Shown: positions 16,384 through 24,632, numbered from the stretch's first letter. The stretch is DNA of 64,000 nucleotides from an uncultured Carboxylicivirga sp. (GCA_947503525.1 CANNEA010000007.1:124001-188000), one strand, 5' to 3'. Program-made: numbers and translations. Notes: a model not told the origin generated them from the letters alone.

Positions 16384-17028
16384 ATGCCAATATTTACCAT
16401 AGTTTTAATAGGTACAATAACTTTAACTACAATATATGGATTTTATCATCCAGATTTCTATGAAAAATCCTCATTTAATGTTGGAGCAATAAAGCACAAA
16501 AAGCAATATTATAGGATAATCACCTCCGCATTCGTCCATGTAGATTATACGCACCTTGTTTTTAATATGATTTCTTTGTTTTCTTTTGCTGAATTTGTTG
16601 AAATAGAATACTCTTCAAATGTTATTTTTCTGTCATTTTTGTTTAGTGTAATAGGTGGTGGAGTTTTTAGTCTTATTAATAACTGGAAAAACGATAATTA
16701 TTCAGCGCTTGGGGCTTCAGGAGGTGTTTGTGGAATTATTTATTCTTCAATATTTCTTATGGAAAGTGGAAGTGTATATTTAATGTTTATTCCGATTCCA
16801 ATCCCTGACATTGTATATGCTGTGTTATTTATTTTTGTTTCATACTACTTAATGAAAAAAGGAACTGATAACATTGGACATGATGCGCATATAGGTGGTG
16901 CTTTTACAGGTATTATCTACGCTATTTATGTTATTCCTTGGGTTTTCAAACAAGAGTTTTATCTAATTTTGGCAATGTTTTTACCTTTTGTCGTTCTGTA
17001 TTTATTTGATAAGTATTCTGCACAATAG
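16384..17028 (+). CDS. Rhomboid family intramembrane serine protease, cassette E
   Basis: A 214-residue membrane protease. The catalytic Ser is in the GxSG motif ALGASGGVCGIIYS and the catalytic His in GHDAHIGGAFTGIIYA. The HxxxN motif that supports the oxyanion hole is in HVDYTHLVFNMISL. Six membrane segments fit the sequence. Rhomboids cleave membrane-anchored substrates; the substrate here is unknown. No cytosolic or extra C-terminal domain. It lies in the same-strand array, but clear mirror boxes were not found around it. Confidence 0.92.
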   Translation: MPIFTIVLIGTITLTTIYGFYHPDFYEKSSFNVGAIKHKKQYYRIITSAFVHVDYTHLVFNMISLFSFAEFVEIEYSSNVIFLSFLFSVIGGGVFSLINNWKNDNYSALGASGGVCGIIYSSIFLMESGSVYLMFIPIPIPDIVYAVLFIFVSYYLMKKGTDNIGHDAHIGGAFTGIIYAIYVIPWVFKQEFYLILAMFLPFVVLYLFDKYSAQ

Positions 17029-17084
17029 CTTGTAATAATGATAAAAGAAAGAAGAATAATGACAGTCCATAACTATGGCTAATA

Positions 17085-17314
17085 AAACATAAGTGAGCCG
17101 CCTAATTTTGGTAGGCCTAAGCTTCGGCAACCAGGGACAAATCGTCGATTTATGAACATTTCATTAGTTTTATAGGGTGTTCATGAACTATGGTTTGGTT
17201 CAAAAATGAAAATATAAAACAAAATAAGTGCATTGGCTCCCCGTAATTTGAAAAGTTACTATGGTTAAAATCGTCTTACGATACCATGCGGCGAGTCCGT
17301 TGTATACCACATTA
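17085..17314. repeat. Cassette-type intergenic repeat E-to-F
   Basis: The left part is degenerate (GTGAGCCGCCTAATTTTGG). From TTTTGGTAGGCCTAAGC on it matches the C-to-D and F-to-end spacers: TTCGGCAACCAGGG, GATTTATGAACATTT, GGTGTTCATGAACTAT, then AAATCGTCTTACGATACC and GGCGAGTCC. It ends with the cassette F box GTTGTATACCACATTA (17299-17314). Confidence 0.8.
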
Positions 17315-17327
17315 AAAACCAACCAAT

Positions 17328-18497
17328 ATGAATAGAATAATTTCAATTTTTATAGTAATCCTCATTTGTTCACAATCCTACGGACAAAAACCAAGAGCTA
17401 GAGATTTAGGAATACCTCTAGATGGAAAAACTGGAAAACTCAATGCAATTACAGATATTAAGGGAATTGAAGTCGGTCATACAACATTAATATCAGGTGA
17501 AGGTAAGTTAGTTGTTGGCGACGGTCCAATTAGAACTGGAGTTACGGCGGTATTACCACGAGGTAAAGAATACGACCCTGTTTTTGCTGGATGGTATAGT
17601 CTTAATGGAAATGGAGAAATGACTGGTACTACTTGGGTAGAGGAGTCTGGCTTTCTAGAAGGTCCCATAATGATAACAAATACGCATAGTGTAGGCGTTG
17701 TAAGAGATGCAGTTGTTGAATGGCAATTTAAAAACAAACATTTCGACCCACTTCCGAATGAACCCGACATTTTTTGGGCTTTGCCTGTTGTAGCGGAAAC
17801 TTATGATGGCGACTTAAACGATATTAATGGGTTTCATGTAAAAAAAGAAAATGCTTTTTCAGCTTTGAACAATGCTAAATCAGGGGTGGTCGCTGAAGGA
17901 AATGTGGGTGGTGGAACTGGAATGATTTGTCATCTTTTTAAAGGCGGAATTGGAACATCTTCACGTGAGGTAATAATTGATTCTACCACCTACACCTTAG
18001 GCGTTCTTGTTCAGGCTAATTATGGTAATCGAAAATCATTAACCATTGCAGGTGTTCCTGTAGGAAAAGAAATCACTGACCAAATGCCACTTTGGGACCC
18101 AATAAGGTCTGAAGAAGATAGAGGTTCGATTATTGTTATTGTTGCAACAGATGCACCACTACTTCCTCACCAATTAAAAAGACTTGCTCGTAGAGTACCT
18201 ATAGGAATTAGTCGACTAGGTGGATACGGCGGAAATGGTTCTGGTGATATTTTTATTGCGTTTTCAACAGCTAATAATGAGGCTGCCGATAGAGAAAAAA
18301 CCCAGATGGTTGAAATGATACCTAATGACAATATGTCTAAACTTTTTGAAGCAACAGCACAAGCAACAGAAGAATCGATATTAAACGCGCTAGTAGCTGC
18401 TGAAACGATGGTTGGCAAAAATAATACAACGATATATGAATTGCCAGAAGAAAAAGTAATTGATATACTAAAAAAGTACGATAGAATAAAAAAATAA
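17328..18497 (+). CDS. P1 family peptidase (DmpA/S58 type), secreted, cassette F
   Basis: A 389-residue exported N-terminal-nucleophile aminopeptidase. The signal peptide MNRIISIFIVILICSQSYGQ is followed by KPRARDLGIPLDGKTGKLNA, the usual family opening. The stretch GNVGGGTGMICHLFKGGIG and the later GGNGSGDIFIAFST match the family; the Ser after the Gly in NGSGD is the expected autocleavage and nucleophile position. Substrates may be D- or beta-amino-acid peptides. Bracketed by GTTGTATACCACATTA (17299-17314) and TAATGTGGTACAAC (18495-18508), a reverse complement except for two missing bases. The stop codon lies inside this 3' box. Confidence 0.9.
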   Translation: MNRIISIFIVILICSQSYGQKPRARDLGIPLDGKTGKLNAITDIKGIEVGHTTLISGEGKLVVGDGPIRTGVTAVLPRGKEYDPVFAGWYSLNGNGEMTGTTWVEESGFLEGPIMITNTHSVGVVRDAVVEWQFKNKHFDPLPNEPDIFWALPVVAETYDGDLNDINGFHVKKENAFSALNNAKSGVVAEGNVGGGTGMICHLFKGGIGTSSREVIIDSTTYTLGVLVQANYGNRKSLTIAGVPVGKEITDQMPLWDPIRSEEDRGSIIVIVATDAPLLPHQLKRLARRVPIGISRLGGYGGNGSGDIFIAFSTANNEAADREKTQMVEMIPNDNMSKLFEATAQATEESILNALVAAETMVGKNNTTIYELPEEKVIDILKKYDRIKK

Positions 18498-18793
18498 TGT
18501 GGTACAACACGCTGCCATAGCGCATTTCGGGTTTCGCAGTATTTTGGTAAGTCCTTAGCTTCGGCGACCAACGCCCAAGGCTGATTTATGAACGTTTTAA
18601 TAGTATTATAAGGTGTTCATGATTTACTTGTTATGAACAAGTGTAGGTTTTTTATGGTGTTCATGAACTATCGTTTGGCCTTAAAATGAAAAGTTAAAAC
18701 AAAATTCAACGCTTTGGCTCAGCTCAATTTGGAAGTTTGTAAGTCAAATCGTCTTACGAGGCCATTTAGCGTGATCACTAGGCCAAATACGCT
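18495..18793. repeat. Cassette-type intergenic repeat after F (longest copy)
   Basis: Starts with the cassette F box TAATGTGGTACAAC (18495-18508), then ACGCTGCCATAGCGCATTTC, and runs about 290 bp through nearly all repeat words: TTCGGCGACCAACGCCC, GATTTATGAACG, GGTGTTCATGA twice, AATGAAAAGTTAAAAC, GCTTTGGCTCAGCTCAA, AAATCGTCTTACGAGGCC and AGCGTG. AGCGTG at the right end is complementary to CACGCT near the left end. No next-gene box is found at its right end, so it may close the array. 18794-18984 has no clear feature. Confidence 0.85.
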
Positions 18794-18984
18794 AATAAAA
18801 TTACAACCAAGTGGGATTAGGTTTTGAAAAATTTGAGTGATAATAACAAATGAGCAGTTAATGTTTTTTCTAAGCAAATTGCTGATTATAAACAAATTGT
18901 TTTGAATGTCGTGTAAATGTCGTGTTTTTGTAGTTGGAAAGTTACCCTAATCAGTCGGACATTTGACTCCAATTCAAAAATGAA

Positions 18985-19533
18985 ATGAAAATGGAAACAG
19001 CAAAACTAATAAAAGAATTAAGGATAAAAAAAGGCTTGACACAAGAAGATTTGGCTGACAGGACAGAGGTTAGTGCAAGAACTATACAACGGATTGAGAA
19101 TGGAGAGGTAGACCCACGGGCTTATACTCTTCAAATGATTGCAAAAGCATTAGATGTTGATTTTAGCATATTTGTAAATGATACAAATGATGATGAAGAA
19201 ATTCAGGAGGAAAATAGCAAAAGTTGGGTTGGACTTTTGCATTTAAGTGGCTTGTTACCTCTTTTCTTTCCAACATTGATTCTTTGGAATCAGAGAAAAT
19301 ATAAAACAAAAGATATGGCAATTCATTATCGCGCTGTTCTTAGCATGCAGTTATGTATTTTGGGAATCAGTTTAGGTGGATTATGGATTTATTGGCAAGT
19401 TAATCAACTGACACCTTTTGTTGGAGCTCTACTTGCAGGTGGATTGGTCGCGATAATTAATGCAATAAATGTGATGAATGGTAAAGGATTTATAAATCCA
19501 TTTATTAAGAGTAGAGAAAGTTCAATTAAATGA
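18985..19533 (+). CDS. XRE-type HTH regulator fused to DUF4870-like membrane domain
   Basis: A 182-residue two-part protein. Residues 5-65 are a lambda-repressor-like HTH (LIKELRIKKGLTQEDLADRT, EVSARTIQRIENGEVDPRAY, TLQMIAKALDV). After an acidic linker (DDEEIQEENS), residues 80-175 contain about three membrane segments of the DUF4870 type (WVGLLHLSGLLPLFFPTLIL, MAIHYRAVLSMQLCILGISL). A DNA-binding domain tethered to the membrane suggests a stress sensor. It follows the cassette-like array on the same strand but carries no mirror boxes, so it is probably not part of it. Confidence 0.88.
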   Translation: MKMETAKLIKELRIKKGLTQEDLADRTEVSARTIQRIENGEVDPRAYTLQMIAKALDVDFSIFVNDTNDDEEIQEENSKSWVGLLHLSGLLPLFFPTLILWNQRKYKTKDMAIHYRAVLSMQLCILGISLGGLWIYWQVNQLTPFVGALLAGGLVAIINAINVMNGKGFINPFIKSRESSIK

Positions 19534-19687
19534 CAATAATGTACATATGTCTAACAAGTGCAACACAAGTTCCACATCATACTGTAGGCCGTTGGAATAA
19601 TTCGGATTTACTTCACCAAATCGGGAGATTATCCATCATTGAGAAATAGAAAAACTTGAAATATTGAGTTAAGATCTATTAGTTGTA

Positions 19688-20731
19688 TTACATCACCGTA
19701 TTAAAAATAAAACCAACAATAATAATCCCGGTGGCTACAATGCCCACAAAAGTGGCTATCAGTTGCCACTTCAGTACTTTTTTAAGAATAATAATTTCAG
19801 GCAGGGACAATGCGATTACCGACATCATAAAGGCCAGTGCCGTCCCTAGGGAGACGCCTTTTTCTATTAAAACACTTACAATTGGAATTATGCCGGCTGC
19901 ATTGGAATACATTGGTATACCTATTAAAATAGCCAGAGGCACGGCATACCAGCTTCCATCACCCAATAACCTTCCCATAAAGTCTTCAGGAACATAACCA
20001 TGTGCGCCTGCACCTACGGCTATACCCAGGATGATATAGATCCATATTTTACCGACAATCTCAGAAACCGTTTCAAAACCTTTCTGAATGCGATCATAGA
20101 TGCTAAGCTTTTCCTCTTCTGTATCTTCCTGATTCGATTTTATGGAGTAAACCCAGTCGGCCACATATTTTTCCATTTTAAACTTTCCAATCAGCCAACC
20201 CGAGAAAATGGCAATGCTCAAACCGGTGGTGACATAAATAATGGCCACCTTCCAGCCGAATAAACCAACCAATAATACCAGGGCGACCTCGTTAATCATT
20301 GGAGCAGCAATTAAAAAGGAAAAGGTGACCCCAATGGGAATGCCCGCTTCAACAAAGCCAAGAAATAAGGGAATGGCCGAACAGGAGCAGAATGGTGTAA
20401 CCACACCCAGTAACGAGGCCATAACATTGCCGGTGAACAGCGATTTACCTTCCAGCATTTTTCGGGTTCTTTCTGTTGAAAAATAACTGCGAATAATACC
20501 GACCAGAAATATAATGAGCACCAATAGCAACATCACTTTTGGTACTTCATAGATAAAGAAACGAAGCGTTTCTGTCAGGTGCTTCCCGCTCTCCATCTTA
20601 AAAATTACTTCAACAATAAAGTCGGAAATTCCTTGAAGGTTCCAGTAAAGCATCAGCCAAAGTGGAAGGAGTAATAGTGGCAAAAGGATGCCATTGGAAG
20701 ATTTATTTAATGCGATCAGTTTTGCTTTCAT
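19688..20731 (-). CDS. arsP: ArsP-type permease (organoarsenical efflux)
   Basis: Inner-membrane permease of 347 residues in the UPF0718/ArsP family; characterised ArsP members export trivalent organoarsenicals. About eight membrane segments. The cysteine motif TPFCSCSAIPLF (about 112-123) and the matching second-half motif IPMYSNAAGIIPIV are typical. It is the last gene of the minus-strand arsR-arsE-arsF-arsG-arsP operon, 76 nt after arsG. Substrate is inferred from neighbours; related permeases with other substrates exist. Confidence 0.85.
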   Translation of the reverse strand: MKAKLIALNKSSNGILLPLLLLPLWLMLYWNLQGISDFIVEVIFKMESGKHLTETLRFFIYEVPKVMLLLVLIIFLVGIIRSYFSTERTRKMLEGKSLFTGNVMASLLGVVTPFCSCSAIPLFLGFVEAGIPIGVTFSFLIAAPMINEVALVLLVGLFGWKVAIIYVTTGLSIAIFSGWLIGKFKMEKYVADWVYSIKSNQEDTEEEKLSIYDRIQKGFETVSEIVGKIWIYIILGIAVGAGAHGYVPEDFMGRLLGDGSWYAVPLAILIGIPMYSNAAGIIPIVSVLIEKGVSLGTALAFMMSVIALSLPEIIILKKVLKWQLIATFVGIVATGIIIVGFIFNTVM

Positions 20732-20807
20732 TCTTAATGTTTCTCTGTTGATGTATTGTTCAGAATTATTTATTTCAGAGGGTTATAAGCTGATAGTTAA
20801 CAGTCTT

Positions 20808-21509
20808 TTATAAAACATACATACTTAAAATATGATAGATCCCCACCACTATAAATACCACCGCAATAATGCGACGAAACCATAATTCAAATGCTTTTAT
20901 CTTGTTGTAAAGTTGTCCCAAAGACCCCACACTAAAAGCCAGTATCCATGCAAATAATATCACCGGGATGCCTGTCGCAATGGCAAACACAAGGGGCAAT
21001 ACTAAGCCGCTTGCACTGCTTATGGTCATGGGTATAAGCATGCCGAAATAAAGTACCCCACTGTATGGGCAAAAGGCCAGAGCAAATACGATTCCAAGTA
21101 ATAATACTCCCCAAAAACCACTATTGGATTTTTCTTCCATCTTTTCCTGAAGCACACTGAAACCGGGGATATTTAATTTTAGCACCCCAAGCATAAACAG
21201 GCCAATAATGATTAAGACTGGTCCAAGGAGTTTCTCGCCCCATTCCTGTAGCAGGCCTGTTATCTCAAATTGACTTGCTCCAAAATAAAATAGCAGGCCA
21301 ATGGATGTGTAGCTCACCGCTCTTCCTAAGGTATATATCAGTCCATTGATAAATACCTTGCGTTGAGAGTTTAAATCCTTGCTGATATATCCGATAGCGG
21401 TTATGTTAGTCGCTAAAGGGCAAGGACTAATGGCCATCATTAAACCCAACAGGAAAGCCGACAAAATAGGAAACTGTGAATTTTCAAATAAGAGTTGTAG
21501 CGTTTCCAT
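20808..21509 (-). CDS. arsG: ArsG-family aromatic arsenical efflux permease
   Basis: CcdA/DsbD-like membrane protein of 233 residues with about six segments. It has the cysteine pairs MAISPCPLATNITAIGYI near the N-terminus and LAFCPYSGVLYFGMLIP in the middle. In the arsEFG systems described in Shewanella, ArsG with ArsE and ArsF gives resistance to nitroaromatic and aminoaromatic arsenicals such as roxarsone. The assignment rests on the sequence pattern and on the neighbouring arsF and arsE genes; a general thiol-redox transporter would be the alternative. Starts 1 nt after arsF. Confidence 0.83.
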   Translation of the reverse strand: METLQLLFENSQFPILSAFLLGLMMAISPCPLATNITAIGYISKDLNSQRKVFINGLIYTLGRAVSYTSIGLLFYFGASQFEITGLLQEWGEKLLGPVLIIIGLFMLGVLKLNIPGFSVLQEKMEEKSNSGFWGVLLLGIVFALAFCPYSGVLYFGMLIPMTISSASGLVLPLVFAIATGIPVILFAWILAFSVGSLGQLYNKIKAFELWFRRIIAVVFIVVGIYHILSMYVL

Positions 21510-21510
21510 C

Positions 21511-21933
21511 TTATAAAAGACTATCTATGGTTTCCTTCAATTTTGACTTTAACTTATCCGGATTGGTTCGCGCATTTAAGAAAGCATTATTCGTTAAGTT
21601 AATGCTTTGCTTATTCTTTACTACTAATAAGGTTTGCCCATTCACCTTATAATGTTTGACAAGGGCTTCATTCTTGTTTTCATCACGATTAATTGAAACA
21701 AAAGGCACATCCTGTCCATAGAACTCTGCAAGCGTTTCTTTGCTTACCTTCTCAACGGCCTCGCAGGTTGCGCATCGTCGTGTGGCATGAAAATAATACA
21801 CCGTGGCCTTGTCAGGAGAGACGATTGTGTTAACGCCCTCGTTCTCCGATGATGACGAATTCGTTTTAGAGTTGCAAGAAGGCAAACTTAAAAGCAAAAT
21901 GAACAGGTAAATTAAGTGTTTTGTATGTAACAT
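21511..21933 (-). CDS. arsF: ArsF-family lipoprotein (nitroaromatic arsenical reduction)
   Basis: A 140-residue lipoprotein with a thioredoxin-like core. Signal peptide MLHTKHLIYLFILLLSLPSC ends in a lipobox (LPSC). The redox motif is CATC in YYFHATRRCATCEAVEKVS, followed by a thioredoxin-type FVSINRDENKNEALVKHYKV region. ArsF proteins are proposed subunits for reducing nitrophenyl arsenicals. Its place directly between arsE and arsG (10 nt and 1 nt gaps) supports the name. Confidence 0.82.
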   Translation of the reverse strand: MLHTKHLIYLFILLLSLPSCNSKTNSSSSENEGVNTIVSPDKATVYYFHATRRCATCEAVEKVSKETLAEFYGQDVPFVSINRDENKNEALVKHYKVNGQTLLVVKNKQSINLTNNAFLNARTNPDKLKSKLKETIDSLL

Positions 21934-21943
21934 GATATTTGGC

Positions 21944-22207
21944 TTATTGGTTAATTAAGGTTTTGATTTCATTTAAAGAAGGAACTTTCCCTTTTACAAC
22001 TACCGTTCCATCCACTACCAAAGCAGGAGTGGTCATCACTCCGAATTTCATAATTTCAACAATGTCCTCCACCTTACTTACTGTTGCATCCATGCCCAGC
22101 TCTTCAACCGCTTGTTTGGTTTGTTTTTCAAGATTTTTGCATTTGGTACAACCTGTTCCCAAAACTTTAATGTCTTTGCCAGCTGGTTTTAAATTGTCTA
22201 GTTCCAT
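21944..22207 (-). CDS. arsE: Small thioredoxin-family protein, probable ArsE
   Basis: An 87-residue redox protein: MELDNLKPAGKDIKVLGTGC, then TKCKNLEKQTKQAVEELG with the CTKC active site, and VMTTPALVVDGTVVVKGKVP with the cis-Pro. An upstream TTG (22237) is in frame, but the ATG at 22207 is the natural start. The small TM0996-type fold is that of ArsE in arsEFG clusters. Just upstream (22221-22237) TTGTTCGTTATTCGC resembles half of the arsR operator, so a second regulator site is possible between arsR and arsE. Confidence 0.75.
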   Translation of the reverse strand: MELDNLKPAGKDIKVLGTGCTKCKNLEKQTKQAVEELGMDATVSKVEDIVEIMKFGVMTTPALVVDGTVVVKGKVPSLNEIKTLINQ

Positions 22208-22267
22208 GTTTATATATTGTTTGTTCGTTATTCGCAAAACTACGAATGAATGTGTAAATTTTTTTTT

Positions 22268-22567
22268 TTAGCTCTTTAGCAGATGATTAAACAGTTCTTT
22301 TGCTTCGTTCCAGTTTTCTCTGTTGATGCAGTATCTAATCTTCGGGGCTTCTGTTTCGCCTTGAATAAGACCGGCCTCTTTCAATTCTTTCAGATGCTGC
22401 GATAGAGTAGATTTGGCAATGCTTAATTCCTCTGTTAAATCACCACTGTAGCAACAACTTTGCTGCGAAAGTATTTCAAGTACAAAAACGCGTACAGGAT
22501 GCCCAAGTGCTTTAGCGTACCTTGCCAACTGCTTTTGTTTATTGCTAATGTTATTTGCTTTATTCAT
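22268..22567 (-). CDS. arsR: ArsR family repressor of the arsEFGP operon
   Basis: A 99-residue winged-helix metalloid sensor. YAKALGHPVRVFVLEILSQQ leads to SCCYSGDLTEELSIAKSTLS (DNA-reading helix) and QHLKELKEAGLI. The adjacent cysteines in QQSCCYSG are candidate arsenic ligands at the start of the HTH. It is the first gene of the minus-strand ars operon. A 22-bp palindrome immediately before its start codon (22569-22590) is its likely operator. Confidence 0.9.
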   Translation of the reverse strand: MNKANNISNKQKQLARYAKALGHPVRVFVLEILSQQSCCYSGDLTEELSIAKSTLSQHLKELKEAGLIQGETEAPKIRYCINRENWNEAKELFNHLLKS

Positions 22568-22568
22568 A

Positions 22569-22590
22569 TTGTTCGTAATATTGCGAACAA
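22569..22590. promoter_or_regulatory. Probable operator of the minus-strand ars operon
   Basis: A 22-bp palindrome with TTGTTCG at the left and CGAACAA at the right around AATATT; two central-flank positions break perfect symmetry. It begins 2 nt upstream of the arsR start codon on the minus strand, where a bound repressor would block transcription or initiation. Assignment to this ArsR is by position. Confidence 0.75.
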
Positions 22591-22638
22591 ATGTAATAAT
22601 ATTATTCTAAAAAAAATATGATAACGATTTTTTAACAT

Positions 22639-22680
22639 GACGTATTTGTACGTCACAAATATCTGACGTATTTTTACGTC
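22639..22680. promoter_or_regulatory. Two tandem operators of the plus-strand ars operon
   Basis: Two 16-bp palindromes, GACGTATTTGTACGTC (22639-22654) and GACGTATTTTTACGTC (22665-22680), with centres 26 bp apart, end 12 bp before the second arsR gene. They share no words with the operator at 22569-22590, so the two divergent operons appear to use separate ArsR specificities. Confidence 0.8.
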
Positions 22681-22692
22681 AAATTAAAAGTT

Positions 22693-23025
22693 ATGGCAGA
22701 GGCAAAAATCCAATTATTCGATTCGGACTTACAAGAGTTGGCTCAATTATATAAAGCACTGGCACATCCGGCCCGTTTACAGATACTTAAGTTTCTGGCT
22801 TCAAAAAACGCTTGTTTCTCGGGAGATATTACCGAAGAAGTTCCTTTGGGGCGAACTACGGTTAATCAGCATTTAGGCGAATTAAAGAAGGCAGGTTTAA
22901 TAAATGCTACGCCTAATGGCACTAAAACTAATTATTGTCTCAAGCCTGAAATAGTAACTAAATTAAAAGAGCTTAGTCTTAAATTTTTTGATGACTTAAG
23001 GTCGGAGGAGTACATTAATTGTTAA
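22693..23025 (+). CDS. arsR: ArsR family repressor of the arsC-acr3 operon
   Basis: A 110-residue winged-helix regulator, clearly a different lineage from the minus-strand ArsR. LAQLYKALAHPARLQILKFL precedes KNACFSGDITEEVPLGRTTV (recognition helix) and NQHLGELKKAGLI. Only one Cys lies in the HTH-start region (NACFSGD), with others in the C-terminal part (NYCLKP and the final C110), so the arsenite-binding site may differ from the classical CVC type. It lies 27 nt before arsC and downstream of the two GACGTA palindromes. Confidence 0.9.
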   Translation: MAEAKIQLFDSDLQELAQLYKALAHPARLQILKFLASKNACFSGDITEEVPLGRTTVNQHLGELKKAGLINATPNGTKTNYCLKPEIVTKLKELSLKFFDDLRSEEYINC

Positions 23026-23052
23026 AGGAATTTAAACATAAAACAAAACAAG

Positions 23053-23469
23053 ATGAAAGTATTAATACTTTGTACAGGAAACAGTTGTCGCAGTCAGATG
23101 GCACATGGATTTTTACAATCTTTCGATAAAGACTTACAGGTTTATTCAGCCGGTACTGAGGCTTCAGGGAAGTTAAATCAGAACGCAGTCCAGGTGATGA
23201 ACGAAATTGGCATTGATATCAGTACGCATACCAGTGATTCGGTTGAAAAATTTTTGAATGAAAAGTGGGATTATGTGATTACAGTTTGTGGTGGCGCCAA
23301 TGAAGCTTGCCCGGCCTTTATTGGAGATGTTAAGCACCGCCTTCATATTGGTTTTGATGATCCATCTCATGCTGTTGGTAGCGACGAATTTATTATGAGT
23401 GAATTTCACCGTGTTCGTGATGAGATTAAAGGTGGATTCTACAAGTTCTATACAGAAAATATTAAATAG
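23053..23469 (+). CDS. arsC: Arsenate reductase, thioredoxin-coupled (LMW phosphatase fold)
   Basis: Reduces arsenate to arsenite in the cytoplasm. The P-loop CTGNSCRS gives the nucleophile C7 and R13. C79 (VITVCGGANEA) and C86 (CPAF) have the same spacing as the C10-C82-C89 triad of the staphylococcal enzyme, so electrons come from thioredoxin. The 138-residue length is normal. It lies between arsR and the arsenite exporter, giving a complete arsenate resistance operon. Confidence 0.95.
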   Translation: MKVLILCTGNSCRSQMAHGFLQSFDKDLQVYSAGTEASGKLNQNAVQVMNEIGIDISTHTSDSVEKFLNEKWDYVITVCGGANEACPAFIGDVKHRLHIGFDDPSHAVGSDEFIMSEFHRVRDEIKGGFYKFYTENIK

Positions 23470-23503
23470 TCCATTATAGCGATAAAGATTTAAGGGATAC
23501 GAA

Positions 23504-24535
23504 ATGATTCAGGAAAAGAAACAGATCGGTTTTTTTGAGAAGTACCTGACCTTATGGGTGGCGCTTTGTATTGGTGGTGGAATATTAATTGGTCATTTTT
23601 TCGGCGACGCTGTAAATATGTTGAGTGGCCTTGAAGTAGCCGGAGTAAATATATTGGTGGCCGTGTTGGTGTGGCTAATGATTTATCCAATGATGCTTCA
23701 GGTGGATTTCACCAGCATAAAAGATGTTGGTAAAAAGCCAAAGGGCTTAATATTGACTTTGGTGATCAATTGGTTAATAAAGCCATTTACCATGGCCTTT
23801 TTTGCATGGATATTCTTTGATAAGCTCTATGCCGCTTATATCGATCCATCCTTGGCAGGCGAGTACATTGCCGGAGCTATTCTGTTAGGAGCAGCTCCGT
23901 GTACAGCAATGGTATTTGTATGGTCGTATTTAACCGATGGAGATCCCAATTATACTTTGGTTCAGGTGTCCGTTAATGATTTAATCATCCTAATAGCCTT
24001 TGTGCCCATCGTGGGCTTTTTGTTGGGGGTAACAAATGTTGTAATACCATACGATACTTTAGTGATGAGTGTTGTGATATTTGTGGTGGTGCCATTGCTG
24101 GCCGGAACCATTACAAATCGAATGTTGATTAAGAAGCATGGAAGAGAATGGTTTACGAATAAGTTCCTGCCAAAATTTAAGCCGGTAAGTATTTTTGCCT
24201 TATTGGCTACTTTGGTTTTATTATTTGCCTTTCAAGGGCATAATATTACCGAGAACCCACTAATCATACTATTGGTGGCTGTTCCGCTTATTATTCAAAC
24301 TTACTTTATATTTTTTATTGCCTGGTTTGGTGGGCGTAAATTAAAATTACCGCATGCCGTATGTTCACCGGCAGCCATGATTGGAGCGAGTAACTTCTTT
24401 GAATTAGCAGTGGCCGTTGCCATTGCCTTATTTGGATTACAGTCTCCGGCCGCATTGGTAACCGTTGTGGGGGTATTGGTTGAGGTTCCGGTGATGTTAT
24501 CATTGGTGGCACTGGCCAAAAAATGGAAGTACTAA
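23504..24535 (+). CDS. acr3: ACR3 family arsenite efflux transporter
   Basis: A 343-residue inner-membrane exporter of arsenite (ACR3/BASS fold, about ten segments). Diagnostic parts are [40 protein letters not shown], the cysteine motif [20 protein letters not shown] and [20 protein letters not shown]. The conserved Cys in [13 protein letters not shown] is required in known ACR3 proteins. It starts 34 nt after arsC and ends before a hairpin. Confidence 0.95.
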   Translation: MIQEKKQIGFFEKYLTLWVALCIGGGILIGHFFGDAVNMLSGLEVAGVNILVAVLVWLMIYPMMLQVDFTSIKDVGKKPKGLILTLVINWLIKPFTMAFFAWIFFDKLYAAYIDPSLAGEYIAGAILLGAAPCTAMVFVWSYLTDGDPNYTLVQVSVNDLIILIAFVPIVGFLLGVTNVVIPYDTLVMSVVIFVVVPLLAGTITNRMLIKKHGREWFTNKFLPKFKPVSIFALLATLVLLFAFQGHNITENPLIILLVAVPLIIQTYFIFFIAWFGGRKLKLPHAVCSPAAMIGASNFFELAVAVAIALFGLQSPAALVTVVGVLVEVPVMLSLVALAKKWKY

Positions 24536-24557
24536 GCATAAAATTGCTTTAAAATAT

Positions 24558-24602
24558 GAAGGCAGTATTTTGTTAGTGAACAATCTACTGCCTTCTGACT
24601 TT
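24558..24602 (+). terminator. Terminator-like hairpin after acr3
   Basis: GAAGGCAGTA (24558-24567) pairs exactly with TACTGCCTTC (24586-24595), loop 18 nt, followed by TGACTTTTAAT. The weak T-run makes termination efficiency uncertain. Confidence 0.65.
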
Positions 24603-24620
24603 TAATACCCAAGTATTTAT

Positions 24621-24628
24621 TATTTTTG
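24621..24628 (+). promoter_or_regulatory. -7 promoter element directly before the next start codon
   Basis: TATTTTTG (TAnnTTTG) ends only 4 nt before the ATG at 24633. No clear TTTG -33 element is seen. If used, the mRNA would have almost no leader. Confidence 0.4.
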
Positions 24629-24632
24629 TAAC

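Noticed and set aside
11190-18793. Classical integron with intI and attC
   Set aside because: No integrase gene is in the window, spacers are too long and most boxes do not fit GTTRRRY; only the cassette logic is retained.
19683-20486. Plus-strand open frames across the arsP gene
   Set aside because: Shadows of the well-supported arsP coding frame on the other strand; no family pattern.
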